Source: Comamonadaceae bacterium 2PF (GTDB lineage Bacteria > Pseudomonadota > Gammaproteobacteria > Burkholderiales > Burkholderiaceae_C). Taken from it: a DNA stretch of 64,000 nt. Where the stretch lies: assembly GCA_005502875.1 (NCBI GenBank), contig SCMV01000014.1, positions 1 to 64,000 on the forward strand, given 5' to 3'. The position numbers and the translations under genes were made by a program. This document shows, piece after piece, positions 24,917 to 34,328 of the stretch; the first letter of the stretch is position 1; every line of letters starts with the position of its first letter. The notes beneath the pieces are model-generated. The model saw only the letters and a list, made by a program, of their open reading frames with translations. It did not search any database and had not been told where the DNA came from.

Positions 24917-27900
24917 ATGAACGCGCCACTTCCCCCCGAAGTGCTCCAGGCCCTCGCTTCGTTGTCCCTGGAGGACAAGTACACGCTCGAGCGCGGCAGC
25001 GCCTTCATGAGCGGCATCCAGGCCCTGGTGCGGCTGCCCATCCTGCAGCACACGCGCGACGCCATGGCGGGCCTGAACACCGCGGGCTTCATCAGCGGCT
25101 ACCGCGGCTCGCCCCTGGGTGGTTACGACCAGGCGCTGTGGAAGGCGCGCGAGCACCTGGCCAAGCACCACATCGTCTTCCAACCTGGTGTCAACGAGGA
25201 GCTGGGCGCCACGGCCGTGTGGGGCACGCAGCAGCTCGCGCTCACGCCGGGGCCGCAGCGCTTCGACGGCGTCTTCGGCATCTGGTACGGCAAGGGCCCG
25301 GGCGTGGACCGCTGCGGCGACGTCTTCAAGCACGCCAACATGGCCGGCACTTCGCAACATGGCGGCGTGGTGGCCGTGGCGGGTGACGACCACGTGGCCA
25401 AGAGCTCCTCCCTGGCCCACCAGAGCGACCACATCTTCAAGGCCTGTGGGCTGCCCGTGTTCTTCCCGAGCAACGTGCAGGAGATCCTGGACCTGGGGCT
25501 GCACGCCTTCGCGATGAGTCGCTTCTCGGGCCTGTGGACCTCGCTGAAAACCATCCAGGAGGTGGTGGAGTCGTCGACCACGGTGTCGGTGGACCCGGAC
25601 CGCGTCAACATCGTGCTGCCCGGTGATTTCGACATGCCCGAAGGCGGGCTGCACATCCGCTGGCCCGACGCGCCGCTGGCTCAGGAAGCCCGGCTGATGG
25701 ACCACAAGTGGTACGCCGCGCTGGCCTACGTGCGCGCCAACCGGCTCAACCACACGGTGCTCGACAGCGAAGACGCGCGGCTGGGCATCATGGCCAGCGG
25801 CAAGGCCTGGAACGACCTGCGCCAGGCCCTGCACGACCTCGGTCTGGACGACGAGGCCTGTCGCGCCCTGAAGCTGCGCCTGCACAAGGTGGCCGTGGTC
25901 TGGCCGCTGGACGCCGTCATCACGCGCGAGTTCGCGCAAGGGCTGCAAGAGATCCTGGTCGTCGAAGAAAAGCGCCAGGTGATCGAGTACCAGCTCAAGG
26001 AAGAGCTCTACAACTGGCGCGAAGACGTGCGCCCCAACGTGCTGGGCAAGTTCACCGAAACCGATGGCGACCAGACGGGCGGCGAGTGGTCGCACCCGCA
26101 CCCTGCCAGCCGTTGGTTGCTGCGTGCCCAGGCCGACCTGAACCCCGCGCTGATCGCCAAGGCCGTGGCGCAGCGGCTCGAGAAGCTGGGCTTGCTGGCC
26201 GATGCCCCTTCGCACCTGCGCGAGCGCATCGCCGAGCGCCTGCGCGTGATCGATGACAAGGAGCGCTCGCTGGCGCACACCACGGCCGGCCCCGAGCGCG
26301 CCCCCTGGTTCTGCAGCGGCTGCCCGCACAACACCTCCACCCGCGTGCCCGAGGGCTCGCGTGCCATGGCCGGCATCGGCTGCCACTACATGGCGCAGTG
26401 GATGGACCGCAACACGGGCCTGGTCTCGCAGATGGGCGGCGAGGGCGTGGCCTGGGTGGGGCAGGCACCGTTCACCGACGAGAAGCACGTCTTCGTGAAC
26501 CTGGGCGATGGCACCTACTTCCACTCAGGTGTGCTGGCCATCCGGCAGTCGGTGGCCGCCAAGGTCAACATCACCTACAAGATTTTGTACAACGACGCGG
26601 TGGCGATGACCGGTGGGCAGCCGCTGGACGGCAACCTGTCTGTGCCCGCCATGACACGCGAGCTGCACGCGGAAGGCGTGCGCCGCATCGTGGTGGTGAC
26701 CGACGACCGCAGCCGCTACGCCGACGTGCACGACCTGGCCCCGGGGGTGGACCTGTTTCACCGCGATGACCTGGACCGCGTGCAAAAGGAGCTGCGAGCA
26801 ACCGAAGGCTGCACGGCCCTGATCTACGACCAGACCTGCGCCACCGAGAAGCGCCGCCGCCGCAAGCGCGGCAGCATGCCGGCCGTCACCACCCGCGTCG
26901 TCATCAACGAGGAGGTGTGCGAGGGCTGTGGCGACTGCACCGTGCAGTCCAACTGCCTGAGCGTGGAGCCCGTGGACACGCCCCTGGGCCGCAAGAGGCG
27001 CATCAACCAGAGCAGTTGCAACCAGGACTTGTCGTGCCTGAAGGGCTTTTGCCCGAGCCTGGTCACCATCGAGGGCGGCCAGCTCAAGGGCGCCAAGCCG
27101 CAACCCGGCACGCCCGACGTGCGCAAGCTGCCGCCTGTGCCCGACCCGGAGCTGCCCGATGCCACCCGGGCCTGGGGCATCGTCGTGGCGGGCATCGGCG
27201 GCACGGGCGTGATCACCATCGGGCAATTGCTGGGCATGGCCGCGCACGTTGAAGGGCGTGGCGTGGTCACCCAGGAGGCCGCGGGGCTGGCTCAGAAGGG
27301 GGGCGCCACCTGGAGCCATGTGCAGATCGCCAACCGGCCAGAGGCCATCCACACCACCAAGGTGGGCACCGCCGAGGCCGACCTGGTCATGGCATGTGAC
27401 CCGATCGTCGCTTCCTTGCCCACCACGCTGAGCGTCATGCGCAGTGGGCGCACCCGCATCGCGCTGAACACGCACCACACGCCAACGGCGTCGGTGGTCT
27501 CGTCGCCTGACTGGCATTACCCGTCTGGCCAGTGCGACCACGTGCTGGCCGATGCCGTGGGCGCCGAATCCATCAAGCGCTTCGACAGCGTGGCCCTGGC
27601 CGAAAAGCTGCTGGGCGACGCCATCTACGCCAACCCGATGATGCTGGGCTTTGCCTGGCAGATGGGCTGGGTGCCGCTGAGCGGGCAGGCGCTGCGTCGG
27701 GCCATCGAGCTCAACGGGGTCCAGGTCGAGCGCAACCTGACGGCCTTCGAGTGGGGGCGGCAGGTGGCGCATGACCCGGTGCGCGTGGCGCGGCTGACCA
27801 CGCCGGCGCAACCGGTGCAGTGGCTGGGCTCCAAGGCTGGTGGCGATCACGCCGGCACGGCTTCGGAACTCGATGCCTTGGTGGCCCACCGCATGGCCTG

Positions 27901-28513
27901 GTTGACCGACTACCAGGACGAGGCCTTGGCCCTGCGCTACAAGGGCTGGGTCGATCGCTTCCGTTTGGCCGAGGAGATGCTGGATGCGCGGGTCGGCCAG
28001 ACCAAGCTGCGCCTGAGCATGGCCGTTGCCCGCCAGCTGTTTCGGATGATGGCCATCAAGGATGAGTACGAGGTGGCCCGCCTGTTGACCTCAGAGCGCT
28101 TCAGGCAGCAGTTGGGTTCGCAGTTCGAGGGTGAGTGGCGTTTGGTGTTTCACCTGGCCCCGCCTGCGCTGGGTGAGGGGCATGGCGCCGTGCAACGCGT
28201 TGCCAAACGCGCCTTTGGCCAAGCCTGGCTGCCGCTGCTCAGCGGCCTGGCCAAGGCGCGCCGCTGGCGCAACACCTGGCTGGACCCCTTGCGCTGGAGC
28301 GCCACCCGCCGAGACGAGTTGGCCACCTTGCGTGAGTACGAGGCGCTGCTGGGGCGGTTGCTGGAGGGCCTGAGCGCCAGCCAACATGCGCTGGCATGCG
28401 AGCTGGCCGAGTCGGCCGAGGCCATTCGCGGTTTCGGGCCCGTGCGGGCGGCGAACGCAGCCCCTGTGAGGGCCCGCTGGGCTCAGAGGTTCTTGCTGCA
28501 GTCCAGGCCGTAG
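24917..28513 (+). CDS. indolepyruvate ferredoxin oxidoreductase, single-chain fusion
   Basis: 1198 residues, fusing the alpha-type TPP-dependent domains, a ferredoxin-like domain and the gamma-type domain of 2-oxoacid:ferredoxin oxidoreductases. Features in order: N-terminal GFISGYRGSPLGGYDQALW near 56, TPP/Mg region NLGDGTYFHSGVLAIRQS near 530, NITYKILYNDAVAMTGGQP near 550, cysteines C668-x2-C671-x2-C674-x5-C680 of a 4Fe-4S cluster, further cysteines near 698 and 702 (CNQDLSCLKGFCPS), and a gamma Rossmann-type start GIVVAGIGGTGVITIGQL near 755. The expected reaction is aryl-pyruvate + CoA to aryl-acetyl-CoA + CO2 with reduced ferredoxin. Aerobic betaproteobacteria carry this long single-chain form. 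It overlaps the next, convergent gene by 31 bp. Confidence 0.9.
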   Translation: MNAPLPPEVLQALASLSLEDKYTLERGSAFMSGIQALVRLPILQHTRDAMAGLNTAGFISGYRGSPLGGYDQALWKAREHLAKHHIVFQPGVNEELGATAVWGTQQLALTPGPQRFDGVFGIWYGKGPGVDRCGDVFKHANMAGTSQHGGVVAVAGDDHVAKSSSLAHQSDHIFKACGLPVFFPSNVQEILDLGLHAFAMSRFSGLWTSLKTIQEVVESSTTVSVDPDRVNIVLPGDFDMPEGGLHIRWPDAPLAQEARLMDHKWYAALAYVRANRLNHTVLDSEDARLGIMASGKAWNDLRQALHDLGLDDEACRALKLRLHKVAVVWPLDAVITREFAQGLQEILVVEEKRQVIEYQLKEELYNWREDVRPNVLGKFTETDGDQTGGEWSHPHPASRWLLRAQADLNPALIAKAVAQRLEKLGLLADAPSHLRERIAERLRVIDDKERSLAHTTAGPERAPWFCSGCPHNTSTRVPEGSRAMAGIGCHYMAQWMDRNTGLVSQMGGEGVAWVGQAPFTDEKHVFVNLGDGTYFHSGVLAIRQSVAAKVNITYKILYNDAVAMTGGQPLDGNLSVPAMTRELHAEGVRRIVVVTDDRSRYADVHDLAPGVDLFHRDDLDRVQKELRATEGCTALIYDQTCATEKRRRRKRGSMPAVTTRVVINEEVCEGCGDCTVQSNCLSVEPVDTPLGRKRRINQSSCNQDLSCLKGFCPSLVTIEGGQLKGAKPQPGTPDVRKLPPVPDPELPDATRAWGIVVAGIGGTGVITIGQLLGMAAHVEGRGVVTQEAAGLAQKGGATWSHVQIANRPEAIHTTKVGTAEADLVMACDPIVASLPTTLSVMRSGRTRIALNTHHTPTASVVSSPDWHYPSGQCDHVLADAVGAESIKRFDSVALAEKLLGDAIYANPMMLGFAWQMGWVPLSGQALRRAIELNGVQVERNLTAFEWGRQVAHDPVRVARLTTPAQPVQWLGSKAGGDHAGTASELDALVAHRMAWLTDYQDEALALRYKGWVDRFRLAEEMLDARVGQTKLRLSMAVARQLFRMMAIKDEYEVARLLTSERFRQQLGSQFEGEWRLVFHLAPPALGEGHGAVQRVAKRAFGQAWLPLLSGLAKARRWRNTWLDPLRWSATRRDELATLREYEALLGRLLEGLSASQHALACELAESAEAIRGFGPVRAANAAPVRARWAQRFLLQSRP

Positions 28514-29103
28514 GACTTCTTGAGTGCCTCGACCTCGGCCGCAGGCGCCTTGGCCAGTTGCACGCAGGTGGTGAAGTTGCCGTGCATGCGGCGCGCCTTG
28601 ATCTCGAAGTAGGTCCAGTCGACGATGTCTTCGCGCTTGAAGCTCACCTGGCCGCCCACGGCCAGCTTCTTGAGGCGGCTGGGCACGCTGTTGGCCTTGC
28701 CCTTGTAGCCGTTGCCGTCCTTCTCGAAAGGGTGGATCCAGACGTACTCGGTCACCTTGCCTTCGGTCAGCCGCACGCGCACGGACTCGACATCGACGTT
28801 GGGGTCGTTGGAGGCATGGACCTTCAGGAACCCGTCGAGCGAGCCTTGCGCCTTCTTGAAGGCCGCTTTCATGGCAGGGTCCTTGTCGTTGAGCTCCACG
28901 ACTTCCTGCTGCTCTTCGGCCTTTTGTTCAGCTTTTGGTGCGGCCGCTTTCTGGCTGGCTGCGGGCTTTGTTGCCACAGCAGGTTCGGCGTGTGCCGCAC
29001 CCATCGACAAGCAGAGCAAGCTGGAGACCAGGGCAATCGACGTGGTTTGAACAAGGTTGGGCATGCGTGCAAAAGGCATCTTCGTGACGGCAGAGTCAGA
29101 CAT
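28483..29103 (-). CDS. exported DUF2314 domain protein
   Basis: 206 residues from the ATG at 29103; ATGs at 29079 and 29064 would give shorter signal peptides and are possible. The signal (IALVSSLLCLSMGAAHA) is followed by an Ala/Lys/Glu-rich linker (residues about 32-70). The DUF2314 domain (about 75-170) contains VRLTEGKVTEYVWIHPFEKD, GYKGKANSVPSRLKKL, and FKREDIVDWTYFEIKARRMH. A Cys pair (Cys near 182 and 202) could form a disulfide. Function of the domain is unknown; it likely binds a periplasmic ligand. It converges with and overlaps the oxidoreductase gene by 31 bp, and diverges from the EamA transporter. Confidence 0.75.
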   Translation of the reverse strand: MSDSAVTKMPFARMPNLVQTTSIALVSSLLCLSMGAAHAEPAVATKPAASQKAAAPKAEQKAEEQQEVVELNDKDPAMKAAFKKAQGSLDGFLKVHASNDPNVDVESVRVRLTEGKVTEYVWIHPFEKDGNGYKGKANSVPSRLKKLAVGGQVSFKREDIVDWTYFEIKARRMHGNFTTCVQLAKAPAAEVEALKKSYGLDCSKNL

Positions 29104-29266
29104 GTGGGTGCCCGAGCGACGAGCGCACGGACACCAGCGGAGTGTGCGCGAATTTCGGGCTTTGGCCGTGCGCACTTTGTCCTGAAAACCCCGCACGGCC
29201 CCTGCATGCGCGGCAGGGGAGACCCTGTCATCCGGGCGAATCAGGGTTTTCAGGTAAGGTGCTGCG

Positions 29267-30310
29267 ATGACCTTGGCTGCCTTGTCTTCCCCCCTGTCCG
29301 CGCTGACGCGAGACCGCCGCACGCAGGGCTTTTTGTGTGCTCTGGCGGGCGCGGTGGCGTTTTCCGGCAAGGCCATCGTGGCCAAGCTGATGTACCGCCA
29401 TGGCGCCGACGCGATCTCCGTGGTGGGCTTGCGCATGGCCATGGCCTTGCCGATGTTCCTGTTGATGGCCTGGTGGGCGGGCCGCAGCTCGGGCGCTGGT
29501 GGGCGACTGCCGCTCAGCCGCCGCCAGCTCTGGCAGGTGATCGGCCTGGGGTTCACGGGCTACTACCTGGCCAGCACGCTCGACTTCCTGGGGTTGCAGT
29601 ACATCAGCGCCAGCCTGGAGCGCGCGATCCTTTACCTCAACCCGAGCCTGGTGCTGTTGCTGTCGGTGTGCTTCCTGGGTGCGCGTTTGCGTTGGGTGCA
29701 GGTGCTTGCGCTGATGATCAGCTATGCGGGCGTGCTGGTGGTGTTCCTTCACGACTGGGATGTGGCCCACATGGTGTCCGACGCGTCGCAGGGGCTGGAT
29801 GCCCGCTCTGCCGTGGCCATGGGCAGCGTGCTGGTGTTCTTGAGCGCCTTGTCCTATGCCATTTACCTCATGGGCAGCGGGCAGCTGGTTCAGCAACTCG
29901 GTTCCATGCGCTTGGTGGGGTTGGCGTCCTGCGCGGCTTGCCTGATGTGCCTGGCGCAGTGGTGGGTGGCGCACGCGCTGAGCGAGGGCCGCCTGGGTGG
30001 CCTGGATCACCTGCCGTGGCAGGTGTGGGGGCTGTCTGCGCTCAACGCAACGGCCTGCACGGTGCTGCCGGTGTGGTTGGTGATGCGGGGCGTGCAGTTG
30101 CTGGGGGCCTCGGTGGCGGCCCAGGTGGGCATGGTCGGACCGCTCTCGACCATCTGGCTGGCCTCTTGGTTCCTGGACGAGCCGGTGACCGCCCGCCTGA
30201 TGATGGGCACAGGCACGGTGTTGCTGGGCATCCTGGTGCTCTCGCGCATGAATCGGCCACCGGCGCCGCAGGTCAAGACGGTGATCGAGTCTGGCGGCGC
30301 GAAGGACTGA
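29267..30310 (+). CDS. EamA/DMT-family transporter
   Basis: 347 residues with ten predicted helices in two five-helix EamA repeats: AGAVAFSGKAIVAKLMYRHG near 25 and YLMGSGQLVQQLGSMRLVGL near 200, the second half ending in VARLMMG-like segments near 300. DMT proteins export metabolites such as amino acids or purines, but the substrate cannot be read from sequence. A short Arg/Thr-rich cytoplasmic start precedes TM1. It converges with ybiB; two GC-rich hairpins lie between. Confidence 0.85.
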   Translation: MTLAALSSPLSALTRDRRTQGFLCALAGAVAFSGKAIVAKLMYRHGADAISVVGLRMAMALPMFLLMAWWAGRSSGAGGRLPLSRRQLWQVIGLGFTGYYLASTLDFLGLQYISASLERAILYLNPSLVLLLSVCFLGARLRWVQVLALMISYAGVLVVFLHDWDVAHMVSDASQGLDARSAVAMGSVLVFLSALSYAIYLMGSGQLVQQLGSMRLVGLASCAACLMCLAQWWVAHALSEGRLGGLDHLPWQVWGLSALNATACTVLPVWLVMRGVQLLGASVAAQVGMVGPLSTIWLASWFLDEPVTARLMMGTGTVLLGILVLSRMNRPPAPQVKTVIESGGAKD

Positions 30311-30386
30311 GCTGCGTCAACGCAGCGAGCTGGCCTGGCCTTGTGGTGGGGCGGCGGTTCGAGCGGTCCCTGGTTGATGGACCGCT
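30311..30386. terminator. two hairpins between convergent EamA and ybiB genes
   Basis: GCTGCG-TCAA-CGCAGC (30311-30326) starts right after the transporter stop. AGCGGTCC (30362-30369) pairs perfectly with GGACCGCT (30379-30386) around a 9-nt loop. Neither is followed by a T-run. They sit where a bidirectional terminator for the convergent genes is expected. Confidence 0.4.
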
Positions 30387-30399
30387 GCCGCACGTGGGC

Positions 30400-31383
30400 T
30401 CAGGCCGCTTGAGCCCGCGACAGCGCCTGCACCAGGCAATCTGCCTGGGCGTCGATGGACGCGGGCAGGCGCTGAGGATCGTGCCGCACCGCCTCGATCC
30501 AGCTGGCGGTGACGTCGGCTTCCCGGCCTTCAGGCAGCTCCGGCAGCGACACCAGCACGCCCTCGACGGGCGCCCGGCTGAGCGCATCTTGTCGCTGTCC
30601 GCGCAGGAAGACATCGAAGCGAGGCTGGCGGCGCGCGTCGGCCACGGGCTCGCCTTCGGTGCCACGCATCAGCAGCGCATCGGCCCCGCTCAAGGCAATG
30701 AAGCCCGCGAGCGATTCACCGTATTCAGGGTGGGTGTGGTTGATGACGCGCAGGCGCGGCGCGGGTGAATCGTTGCCATCGGCGCCGTTGGGTGTGGGCA
30801 GTGCGAACGGGTCCAGCAGCTTGACAACGGTGTGCGCAGGGTTGCGCAGGCCCACCGTCCAGCGCACGTCCAGCAAGCGTGCCACGCTGGGGCAGAGGTC
30901 GGCGATGTCGATGAAGGCGGGCTGCCCGGCCTGCCAGCATGCGGCCAGTTGCGTGGCGTCCTTCACCTGAGGCCAGCGCGCGGCGGCGAACACCTGCGAC
31001 GAGGTGATGCGCGTCGGGTCCGTGGCGGGGCCGTGCACCAGCACGCGCACGCCGCGTCGGGCCAGTGCCCAGGCCAGAAGGGGCGTCAGGTTGGGCAGTT
31101 TGCGCGAGCCGTTGTAGGAGGGCAGCAGCACGACGCCTCGCGGCGCCGCCGCCAAGGCCGGTCGCAGGTCGATGCAGCGCTCGGTGGTGGCATCAAGGAA
31201 GCCGATGAGCTCGTCGGGCGTTTCGCCTTTGATGCGCATGGCCAGGCAGAAGGCGCCGATCTCCAGGTCGGTGACCTGGCCGTCGAGCACCTGCGACATC
31301 AGGTCGTGCGCCTGCTCGCGAGAAAGCGGCCGGGCGCCGTCTTTGCCCCGGCCGATGACCTTGATGTGTGCGGCGATGCCCAT
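30400..31383 (-). CDS. ybiB: DNA-binding protein YbiB (TrpD-like fold)
   Basis: 327 residues of the nucleoside phosphorylase/anthranilate phosphoribosyltransferase (TrpD2) fold. The N-terminal helical domain contains LSREQAHDLMSQVLDGQVTD near 20 and LAMRIKGETPDELIGFLDAT near 47. The large domain has PSYNGSRKLPNLTPLLAWAL near 88, in place of the PRPP-binding GTGGD loop of TrpD, and NHTHPEYGESLAGFI near 216. E. coli YbiB, the characterised relative, binds nucleic acid and shows no phosphoribosyltransferase activity. The protein lies 54 bp downstream of nasA on the same strand and may be co-transcribed. Confidence 0.85.
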   Translation of the reverse strand: MGIAAHIKVIGRGKDGARPLSREQAHDLMSQVLDGQVTDLEIGAFCLAMRIKGETPDELIGFLDATTERCIDLRPALAAAPRGVVLLPSYNGSRKLPNLTPLLAWALARRGVRVLVHGPATDPTRITSSQVFAAARWPQVKDATQLAACWQAGQPAFIDIADLCPSVARLLDVRWTVGLRNPAHTVVKLLDPFALPTPNGADGNDSPAPRLRVINHTHPEYGESLAGFIALSGADALLMRGTEGEPVADARRQPRFDVFLRGQRQDALSRAPVEGVLVSLPELPEGREADVTASWIEAVRHDPQRLPASIDAQADCLVQALSRAQAA

Positions 31384-31437
31384 GTTGCCTCGGCGTGGTG
31401 TCTTGTGGTGATCCTGCTGCAGGGCAGGATTATCCCG

Positions 31438-34314
31438 TCACGCGGTGGCCGTGGCGTTTGTCGGGTTGCCCTGTGAGGTGCTGTCCTCCGTGTTGACCGG
31501 TGTTTGCTGCACCAGCTTGCGCAGCGCAGGCAGGCAGGAGCCGCAGTTGGTGCCGCAGCGCAGCTCTCCCTGCAGGCTGGCCAGGCGCTGATCGGCGTTG
31601 CCACCGCAACGCCCCAGCACTTGGGTGATGGCGATGTCGCTGACGTTGAAGCATGTGCAAACTTGCTTGCCCCGGTTGGCGGTCGCCACTGGCGGGGTGT
31701 CACCTGGTGCGAGCAGGGCCGTGCCGAGCTCGTCGATGGGCAGGTCGTCTTGAAGCAGTGGTCGAACCCACTTTTCGGAGGCGAGCTCGCCCACCATCAG
31801 GAAGGCACGCAGGCGGCGACCTTGCTCGGTCTGCGCCACCTGCATGCGGCGCTGCTGGCCCTGCTTGGGATCGTCATAGCGCATGACGCCGGACCCGCCG
31901 ATGCCGAACAAATCGGCCAACTCGTCGAGCGTGGCGGCATCGATGGGCGAGGGCGATGCCGCTCGGAACAACAGGCCCACACGCGCCTGTTCATCCGGTT
32001 CTCGGCCGAAAGGCACGCAGGCCGTGAACGGAAAGCGCTGCATCCAGCCTTTGAGCTGCTCGCGCAGGCTCAGGGCCTGGTCGGCGGGCAGCCAAGCCAC
32101 GGCCAACAGCTTCCAGGGCAGGTCCGCCGGCGACAGGCGCACGGCCGCGTGCTTGAGCTCGGGTTGCTTGGACGTCGGGCAGAAAGCGGGTTGGGTCAGG
32201 GCGTTCACACCGGTCACGCGGCGACCGTGTGCATCGACGCCGCCGAGGGCTTCTTCACCCCAGTGCATGGCGATGTGGCCCTGATGGCGCCCCATGCCTT
32301 CGTGCGCCATGGCCGGGATCAGCAACTGGCCACGTCGAGACGTGACTTGCACGAGTTGGCCATCGCTCAGGCCCAGCTCGGCCATGTCGGCAGGGTGCAG
32401 CTCGATGCTGGGCTCGGCCACATGCCCGAACAGGCGCCCGAGCGTGCCGGTGCGGCTCATGCCGTGCCATTGATCGCGCAGGCGGCCGGTGTTGAGCGCG
32501 AAGGGGAAGCGCTCATCGGGCACCTCTCGCACGGGCAGGGGGCGCACGGCGGCGAAGCGGGCGCGGCCATCGGGTGTGGCGAAGCGGCCGTCGGTGTAGA
32601 GGCGTTTGCGACCCTCGGTGGCGCCTTCGGGCATGGGCCACTGCTGCGGGCCCTGTGAGTCGAGCAGGGCGTAGCTCAGACCAGTGATGTCGAGGTCACG
32701 GCCACGGGTGCTTTCGCGGTGCTCGTTCCAGACGGACTCGGGCGTCGTGTAGGGGAAGAGGGTGTCGGTGCCGGGCAGGTAGCGCGAGGTGCGCTCGGGC
32801 AGGCGGGCCTCCAGCCGGCGGCCAACGTCGGTGAAGATGACCCAGTCGTGGCGGGCTTCACCGGCAGCGGCCACCGCAGGGCGCACGCGGCTGATGCGGC
32901 GTTCGCTGTTGGTGACGGTGCCGTCCTTCTCGCCCCAGGTGCTGGCCGGCAGCAGGATGTCGGCGTAGGCGCAGGTGGCGGTGGTGGCGAAGGCTTCCTG
33001 CACCACGACGAGCTCGGCCCGCTCCAGGGCCTTGCGCACGGTGTGCTGGTCGGGCAGCGACTGGGCGGGGTTGGTGCACGCGATCCAGAGTGCCTTGATC
33101 TCACCTCGCGCGGCCGCTTCGAACATCTCGACCGCCGTCTTGCCAGGCTGCGAAGGCACCTCGCGCACGCCCCACAGCGCGGCCACCTCGGCGCGGTCGA
33201 TCTCGCTGCCCAGGTTGCGGTGAGCGCTCAGCAGGTTGGCCATGCCGCCCACTTCGCGCCCGCCCATGGCGTTGGGCTGACCCGTCAAAGAGAAGGGGCC
33301 GGCGCCCGGCTTGCCGATCTGGCCGGTGGCCAGGTGCAGGTTGATGAGCGCGGCGTTCTTGTCGGTGCCCTGGCTGCTCTGGTTCAGGCCCTGGCAATAC
33401 AGGGACAGCGTGGGCGTCTGCTGGCCGAACCAACGTGCAGCCAATTCGAGGTCTTCACGACGGATGCCGCAGACCTCGCTGACGCGATCGGGGGTGTGTG
33501 GCTGCACGACCTCCAGCAGGTCGCTGAAGCCGCTGGTGTGGTCGCGGATGTAGGCCTGGTCGAGCAGGCCGTCGCGCGCCAGGATGTGCAGCAGGCCGTG
33601 GTACAGCGCCACGTCGGTGCCGGGCTGGATGGCCAGGTGCAGGTCGGCCATGTCGGCGGTCTCGGTGCGCCGGGGGTCGACCACGATCATCTTCATGCTC
33701 GGGTTGGCTTGGCGTGCGGCCTCGATGCGACGGAACAGGATCGGGTGGGCCCAGGCCGTGTTCGAGCCGGTGATGAAGAGCGTGCCGGCGTGGTCGAAGT
33801 CTTCGTAGCAGGCGGGTGGGGCGTCGCTGCCGAGGGTGACCTTGTAGCCAGCCACCGCGCTGCTCATGCACAGGCGCGAGTTGGTGTCTAGGTTGTTGGT
33901 GCCCAGCAGGCCCTTGACCAGCTTGTTGACGACGTAGTAATCCTCGGTCAGCAATTGGCCAGAGCCGTAAAAGCCCACGGCCTGCGGTCCATGCTCGCGC
34001 ACGATGGCGGCCAGGCGGTCGGCTGCCTCGTCCAGTGCCGCGTCCCAGCCGACTCGCTCGGGTGGGGCATGGCGACTGGCGCGACGCATGGGGTGCATCA
34101 GGCGGGTCTGCTTCGTCACCGCTTCGGCGGCGGTCAGGTGCAGCGTGCTGCCTTTGGTGCAAAGGCGCCCGAAGTTGGCAGGGTGATCGGGGTCGCCTTG
34201 CACTTGCACGATCTGATCGCCGCGTGACTCGATCAGCACACCGCAGCCGGTGCCGCAGTAGGGGCAGGTGGCGCGGGTGACCTGGGTGGAGGCGGCGATG
34301 GGGATGGTCTTCAT
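31438..34314 (-). CDS. nasA: assimilatory nitrate reductase catalytic subunit with C-terminal 2Fe-2S domain
   Basis: 958 residues. The N-terminal 4Fe-4S site is CPYCGTGCGVLIESRGDQI, with a fourth Cys in RLCTKG (residues 15-50). MGD-binding segments include TNNLDTNSRLCMSSAVAGYK near 127, with the molybdenum-ligand Cys in RLCMSS, then GSNTAWAHPILFRRI and LTGQPNAMGGREVGGMANLL. A molybdopterin-dinucleotide domain (LNTGRLRDQWHGMSRTG near 672) follows. The C-terminal about 60 residues form a BFD-like 2Fe-2S domain: CTCFNVSDIAITQVLGRCGG and LRCGTNCGSCLP. It reduces nitrate to nitrite in the cytoplasm, receiving electrons from the NirB-like flavoprotein two genes upstream in the same operon. I chose ATG 34314; the longer frame upstream is non-coding in character. 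Confidence 0.94.
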   Translation of the reverse strand: MKTIPIAASTQVTRATCPYCGTGCGVLIESRGDQIVQVQGDPDHPANFGRLCTKGSTLHLTAAEAVTKQTRLMHPMRRASRHAPPERVGWDAALDEAADRLAAIVREHGPQAVGFYGSGQLLTEDYYVVNKLVKGLLGTNNLDTNSRLCMSSAVAGYKVTLGSDAPPACYEDFDHAGTLFITGSNTAWAHPILFRRIEAARQANPSMKMIVVDPRRTETADMADLHLAIQPGTDVALYHGLLHILARDGLLDQAYIRDHTSGFSDLLEVVQPHTPDRVSEVCGIRREDLELAARWFGQQTPTLSLYCQGLNQSSQGTDKNAALINLHLATGQIGKPGAGPFSLTGQPNAMGGREVGGMANLLSAHRNLGSEIDRAEVAALWGVREVPSQPGKTAVEMFEAAARGEIKALWIACTNPAQSLPDQHTVRKALERAELVVVQEAFATTATCAYADILLPASTWGEKDGTVTNSERRISRVRPAVAAAGEARHDWVIFTDVGRRLEARLPERTSRYLPGTDTLFPYTTPESVWNEHRESTRGRDLDITGLSYALLDSQGPQQWPMPEGATEGRKRLYTDGRFATPDGRARFAAVRPLPVREVPDERFPFALNTGRLRDQWHGMSRTGTLGRLFGHVAEPSIELHPADMAELGLSDGQLVQVTSRRGQLLIPAMAHEGMGRHQGHIAMHWGEEALGGVDAHGRRVTGVNALTQPAFCPTSKQPELKHAAVRLSPADLPWKLLAVAWLPADQALSLREQLKGWMQRFPFTACVPFGREPDEQARVGLLFRAASPSPIDAATLDELADLFGIGGSGVMRYDDPKQGQQRRMQVAQTEQGRRLRAFLMVGELASEKWVRPLLQDDLPIDELGTALLAPGDTPPVATANRGKQVCTCFNVSDIAITQVLGRCGGNADQRLASLQGELRCGTNCGSCLPALRKLVQQTPVNTEDSTSQGNPTNATATA

Positions 34315-34328
34315 GGTGGGGCGATGCC

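Noticed and set aside
28396-30768. A 790-residue plus-strand frame crossing the DUF2314, EamA and ybiB genes
   Set aside because: It runs through three real genes on different strands and has no domain. It is a GC artefact.
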